NCBI GenBank assembly: GCA_016708785.1
Contig: JADJFC010000009.1
Coordinates: 124,001 to 188,000, forward strand
Source of the DNA: Bacteroidota bacterium
GTDB taxonomy: Bacteria; Bacteroidota; Bacteroidia; AKYH767-A; 2013-40CM-41-45
DNA: 64,000 bases
Reading direction: 5' to 3'
The notes beneath the pieces were generated by a model that did no database searches, was not told the origin of the DNA, and was given only the letters and a program-made list of their open reading frames with translations. The position numbers and the translations under genes are program-made. This document shows, piece after piece, positions 60,937-64,000 of this stretch. Each line of letters opens with the position of its first letter. Position 1 is the stretch's first letter.

Positions 60937-63900
60937 TCAACTTACTGGGTTGCTCTTAATAATAAATAAAACATTTGAAGTAATTCTTGAATTTTCAATT
61001 TCGTTAATGGTTACATCATAAGAAGCAACAATTTTACGAATCGTTGATCCGCTTAAGAATGAAAGCTCATTTTCCCCTGTCATATTAAAGGAAAAGATCT
61101 TCGTTGATAAAAATTCTGTTATTTGTGTTTTAAGATGGCGGTCTTTGTATTCTGTATTCCCATCACGGATGACCAATGTCCCACCGGGTAATAAGCTTTC
61201 AATAGATTTGCAGATCATGGATATTTGTTCCTTTGGACGAAGATAGTGAAGTATATCAGACATGATAATGCCGTCGTATTTTTCAAATGCAAAACTAAGT
61301 ACATTACAATGTTCAAAATTCATATTTGTTTTCCTTGTAGGGATGTTTTTTGCCAAAAGTATCTTATCCTCATCGTAGTCTATACCGAGTATTTGTCGTT
61401 GTGGTGAGGTACAATGAAGCATGTGAGCCATCATGCCGTAACCACACCCAATGTCTAAAATCTTTCCGTTTTTAGGTAGTATTTCATGAAATATCTGGTA
61501 ATAATTTTCATTCCTGATTTTAAATCTTGTATACCATTCAAGAACAGGCCCTTTATAAATATAACTGGATAACAATTGATCCTTGAAATACAATGGTTCT
61601 TCAATTTTTTTACTTAAAAGAAGAAATTCCTTTCGGAAATGATTGCCAATTTTTTTTGCCCTTTCAGAATATGTAGTCCCAAAACTTACATTTGTAGGTG
61701 AGATACGGGGAAGGAATTTTAAAGTAATTGACCCGTCTTTGAGGAGAAAATCATTCTTAGTCATCGTATTCGCCGTTCCATGAATTACCAATGGCAGGAT
61801 ATCCAAATTTAATTTTTCTGCGAGCAAAAATGCACCTTTGTGAAAACGTTTAATGTTGCCATCTGGAGATCTGGTTCCTTCAGGGAAAATTACAATTGAA
61901 TAGCCTTGTTTTACTCTGTCCGCTAAAAGATCTACACTTCCCTCAACTCCAGCTGTTACCGGATAATAATCTGCCATCTTTACTACAGCACCGAAGAAAG
62001 GAGAGTTCCATACCCAATCGTTTGTAAGTAAAACTATCTTGGGATGAAGCATTATAACTGATAAAATATCAAGAAAAGACTGATGATTGCAAATTATAAC
62101 CGCAGGGTTTGATAAATTTTCTTTGGCCGTGTTGATAATTTTTTCTTTACATTGATCATAATGTACATCAGCGACCAAGTAAAGCTTGACAAAATAGAAT
62201 GAAAAATCCGTTTCCCTCTTTCTTTTCCGAATGGAAATAATTTGGTAAAAATAATGCCGATCAATGTGAGGAGTAAACACCCAAGCAGAAAATAGCAAAA
62301 TGCAAAAGCTGATTTCAAAAATGCACTAAGTGTCCATGGTAAATTTCCCTTGAGTATTCGCTTTTTAATGATCAAATTAAAGAGAAACGGGATAAGGATA
62401 AAAGAAATAAAAACAACACTGACCATTCCGATAATAGAAATGATTGCAATAGATTTTAATGCAGGGTGTTTAGCAAAGATCAATACACCAAGACCAGCAA
62501 TTGTTGTAATTGAAGATAAAAGTATAGAAGATTTATAAGAAGTGAGGTTTTTCTTTCCTGTTTTATATTCTTGAATTAAACCATCCAATATAAACAGACT
62601 GTAATCGTCTCCTAAACCAAAAATCAATGCAGATAAAATAATGTTAATAATATTGAATTGAATCCCGAATATTCCCATTATGCCGAGTATCCAAATCCAG
62701 GAAATAAACATTGGTATGAAGGAAACCAGGGCGAGTTCGATACGCCCATAAGTCAATAGAAGAACGATAAATACTAGAATTGAAGTAATTAAAGCGATAC
62801 TGATGAAATCGGAATTCAATATTTCCACAAAGCGATTAGCAATGAATTTTTTATCAATAATTGTTAAATTCTGATAGTTGTCAAGTGTGTCGTATAAAAT
62901 CTGTTTTTTATCCGGTGCCACTTGAATTAGATTAACCACAGTAAAAGTTCCTGATTTTTGAGAGACATAATCAAACAAAAATGTCTTTTTTATTTCATTG
63001 GTTTCATCTTCATGCATGACCTGAAAATCAGTATTAAGCAATGATTTAAATTGATTAAATGCTGATGAGTTGAATTTCAAGGGAGACCCAAGTTCCACTA
63101 AAAATGAGTCCAGCTTGTTTTTTTTCTCGAGTGTCCAATAATGATTCCAACGATTGATTTTTACTCTTTGCAATGAATCTGATATGAGAAACGAGGAGAT
63201 GCTTGAGTACTTTTTAATAATGCCTTTTTCTTTCAGCTCTTCTATTTTCCTCGTCAAAATTTCGTTGTTTTCCAATACTCCATTTAGAGTTTTACCTTCT
63301 GAAACCAAAAGTACTGACTGAAGGGAAAATGAATTTACATGATTGAGATCTGATTCTGCCTTTCTCAAAGATTCAGGCATATAATTCATTTTCATCATGT
63401 CCGCTTCAAACCCAACAAACTGCGAAGTGTATCCAAATACAATTGTCAGTATAAGGATAATGAACAGAATATATTTATTATGTTCAAGACTATAACCGGA
63501 TAACTTGTCAAGAAAAGTATGTTTAGGAATATTGAAATTTCGTTTATCGTTTTTTGAAACAATAAGATGTGGTAAAATAATAAGAGAGCATAATGAAGCA
63601 CCCACCAGACTTAAGGCAGTAAAAAGGCCAAGGTCATGGAGTAGTTCGGATTTAACAAACAGAAGACCAAAGAAGCCACCAATTGTTGTGAAAGAACCAA
63701 TAGTCAATGGAAGGGCAAGATCTTTTATCACAACCCGGATATCATTTTTATGACGGTAGTGGTTGAAAATATGAAGGGAATAATCAATGGCAATTCCAAA
63801 TACAATTGATCCTGCGCCTAATGCAATAACAGAGATGTGGCCCTTAATAAAATAGAGCATCGACAACGAAAAAACAGCTCCGAAAGCTACCGGTATCAGG

Positions 63901-64000
63901 ATTACTACAGGTGCACTTTTTCGTCTGAAATAAAAACCTAAAAGAGAATAAGAAATACGATTGTTATTCCTTGTGTAAAAATTGTATCCTTTCGAATTTG
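60937..64000 (-). CDS. MMPL exporter fused to LPLAT acyltransferase and methyltransferase (partial, frameshifted)
   Basis: The MMPL (RND-type) part runs from the window edge to about 62150: an export domain with helices ('GIAIDYSLHIFNHYRH', 'GLGDDYSLFILDG'), a periplasmic loop (about 62820-63400) and a second helix bundle. One missing A in an A-run (about 62143) separates it from 'KIINTAKENLSNPAVIICNHQSF' (20-residue parts), a PlsC-type acyltransferase with 'NHQSFLD' and 'FPEGTRSPDG'. A SAM methyltransferase follows ('ILDIGCGYGMMAHML', 'GIIMSDILHYL'). With the base restored all are one protein; another T is missing near 63941. It probably exports and acylates the pigment or its precursor. The N-terminus lies outside the window. 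Confidence 0.8.

Overview
The window is AT-rich DNA from a member of the Bacteroidota. Three things support this: at least eight secreted proteins with type IX secretion (T9SS) type A C-terminal sorting domains, a flexirubin (aryl-polyene pigment) gene cluster, and Bacteroidota-style accessory proteins (SprB-like, MBG and PKD repeats). The genus cannot be told from the sequence alone.

Layout. 1-3 kb: the end of a response-regulator receiver domain, an HD-domain phosphohydrolase, a perfect 41-bp inverted repeat, and a TPR/class III nucleotide cyclase. 3-9.5 kb: one very large T9SS subtilisin-like protein, interrupted by an in-frame TGA. 10-14 kb: an ECF-type sigma factor overlapping an inner-membrane/outer-membrane beta-barrel partner, behind a PKD-repeat T9SS protein. 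14-37.4 kb: a modular accessory region. Each module has a hairpin, a dispersed repeat called R here, a T9SS protein with a probable (beta/alpha)8 barrel, and a T9SS propeller-like protein. Modules A and B (14.2-22.7 kb) recur at 29.0-37.0 kb with dense small indels, and module C (22.9-28.8 kb) lies between the copies. The R element carries the 3' end of a decayed tyrosine-recombinase gene. 37.6-40.7 kb: a broken T9SS propeller gene and an IS3-type insertion sequence. 41-42 kb: two small secreted proteins with frameshifts.

42-64 kb, minus strand: a contiguous flexirubin locus. It contains a tyrosine ammonia-lyase, an aryl-CoA ligase-like enzyme, AcpS, two ACPs, four ketosynthase or chain-length-factor proteins, FabG, two dehydratases, a thioesterase, an O-methyltransferase-like protein, LPLAT-type acyltransferases, a C45 hydrolase, a CrtI-like oxidoreductase, LolA, a lipoprotein, a polysaccharide deacetylase and an MMPL exporter. 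Together they would make 4-coumarate from tyrosine, extend it to an aryl-polyene chain on ACP, tailor and esterify it, and move it to the outer membrane. The dialkylresorcinol genes darA and darB are not in the window and may lie beyond 64 kb.

Sequence quality differs along the window. Positions 1-29 kb are almost free of frameshifts. From 29 kb on, most genes are broken by small indels, often in homopolymers, with few substitutions; this looks more like uncorrected long-read error than evolutionary decay. In the flexirubin region I therefore give the span of the intact ancestral gene and describe the breaks.
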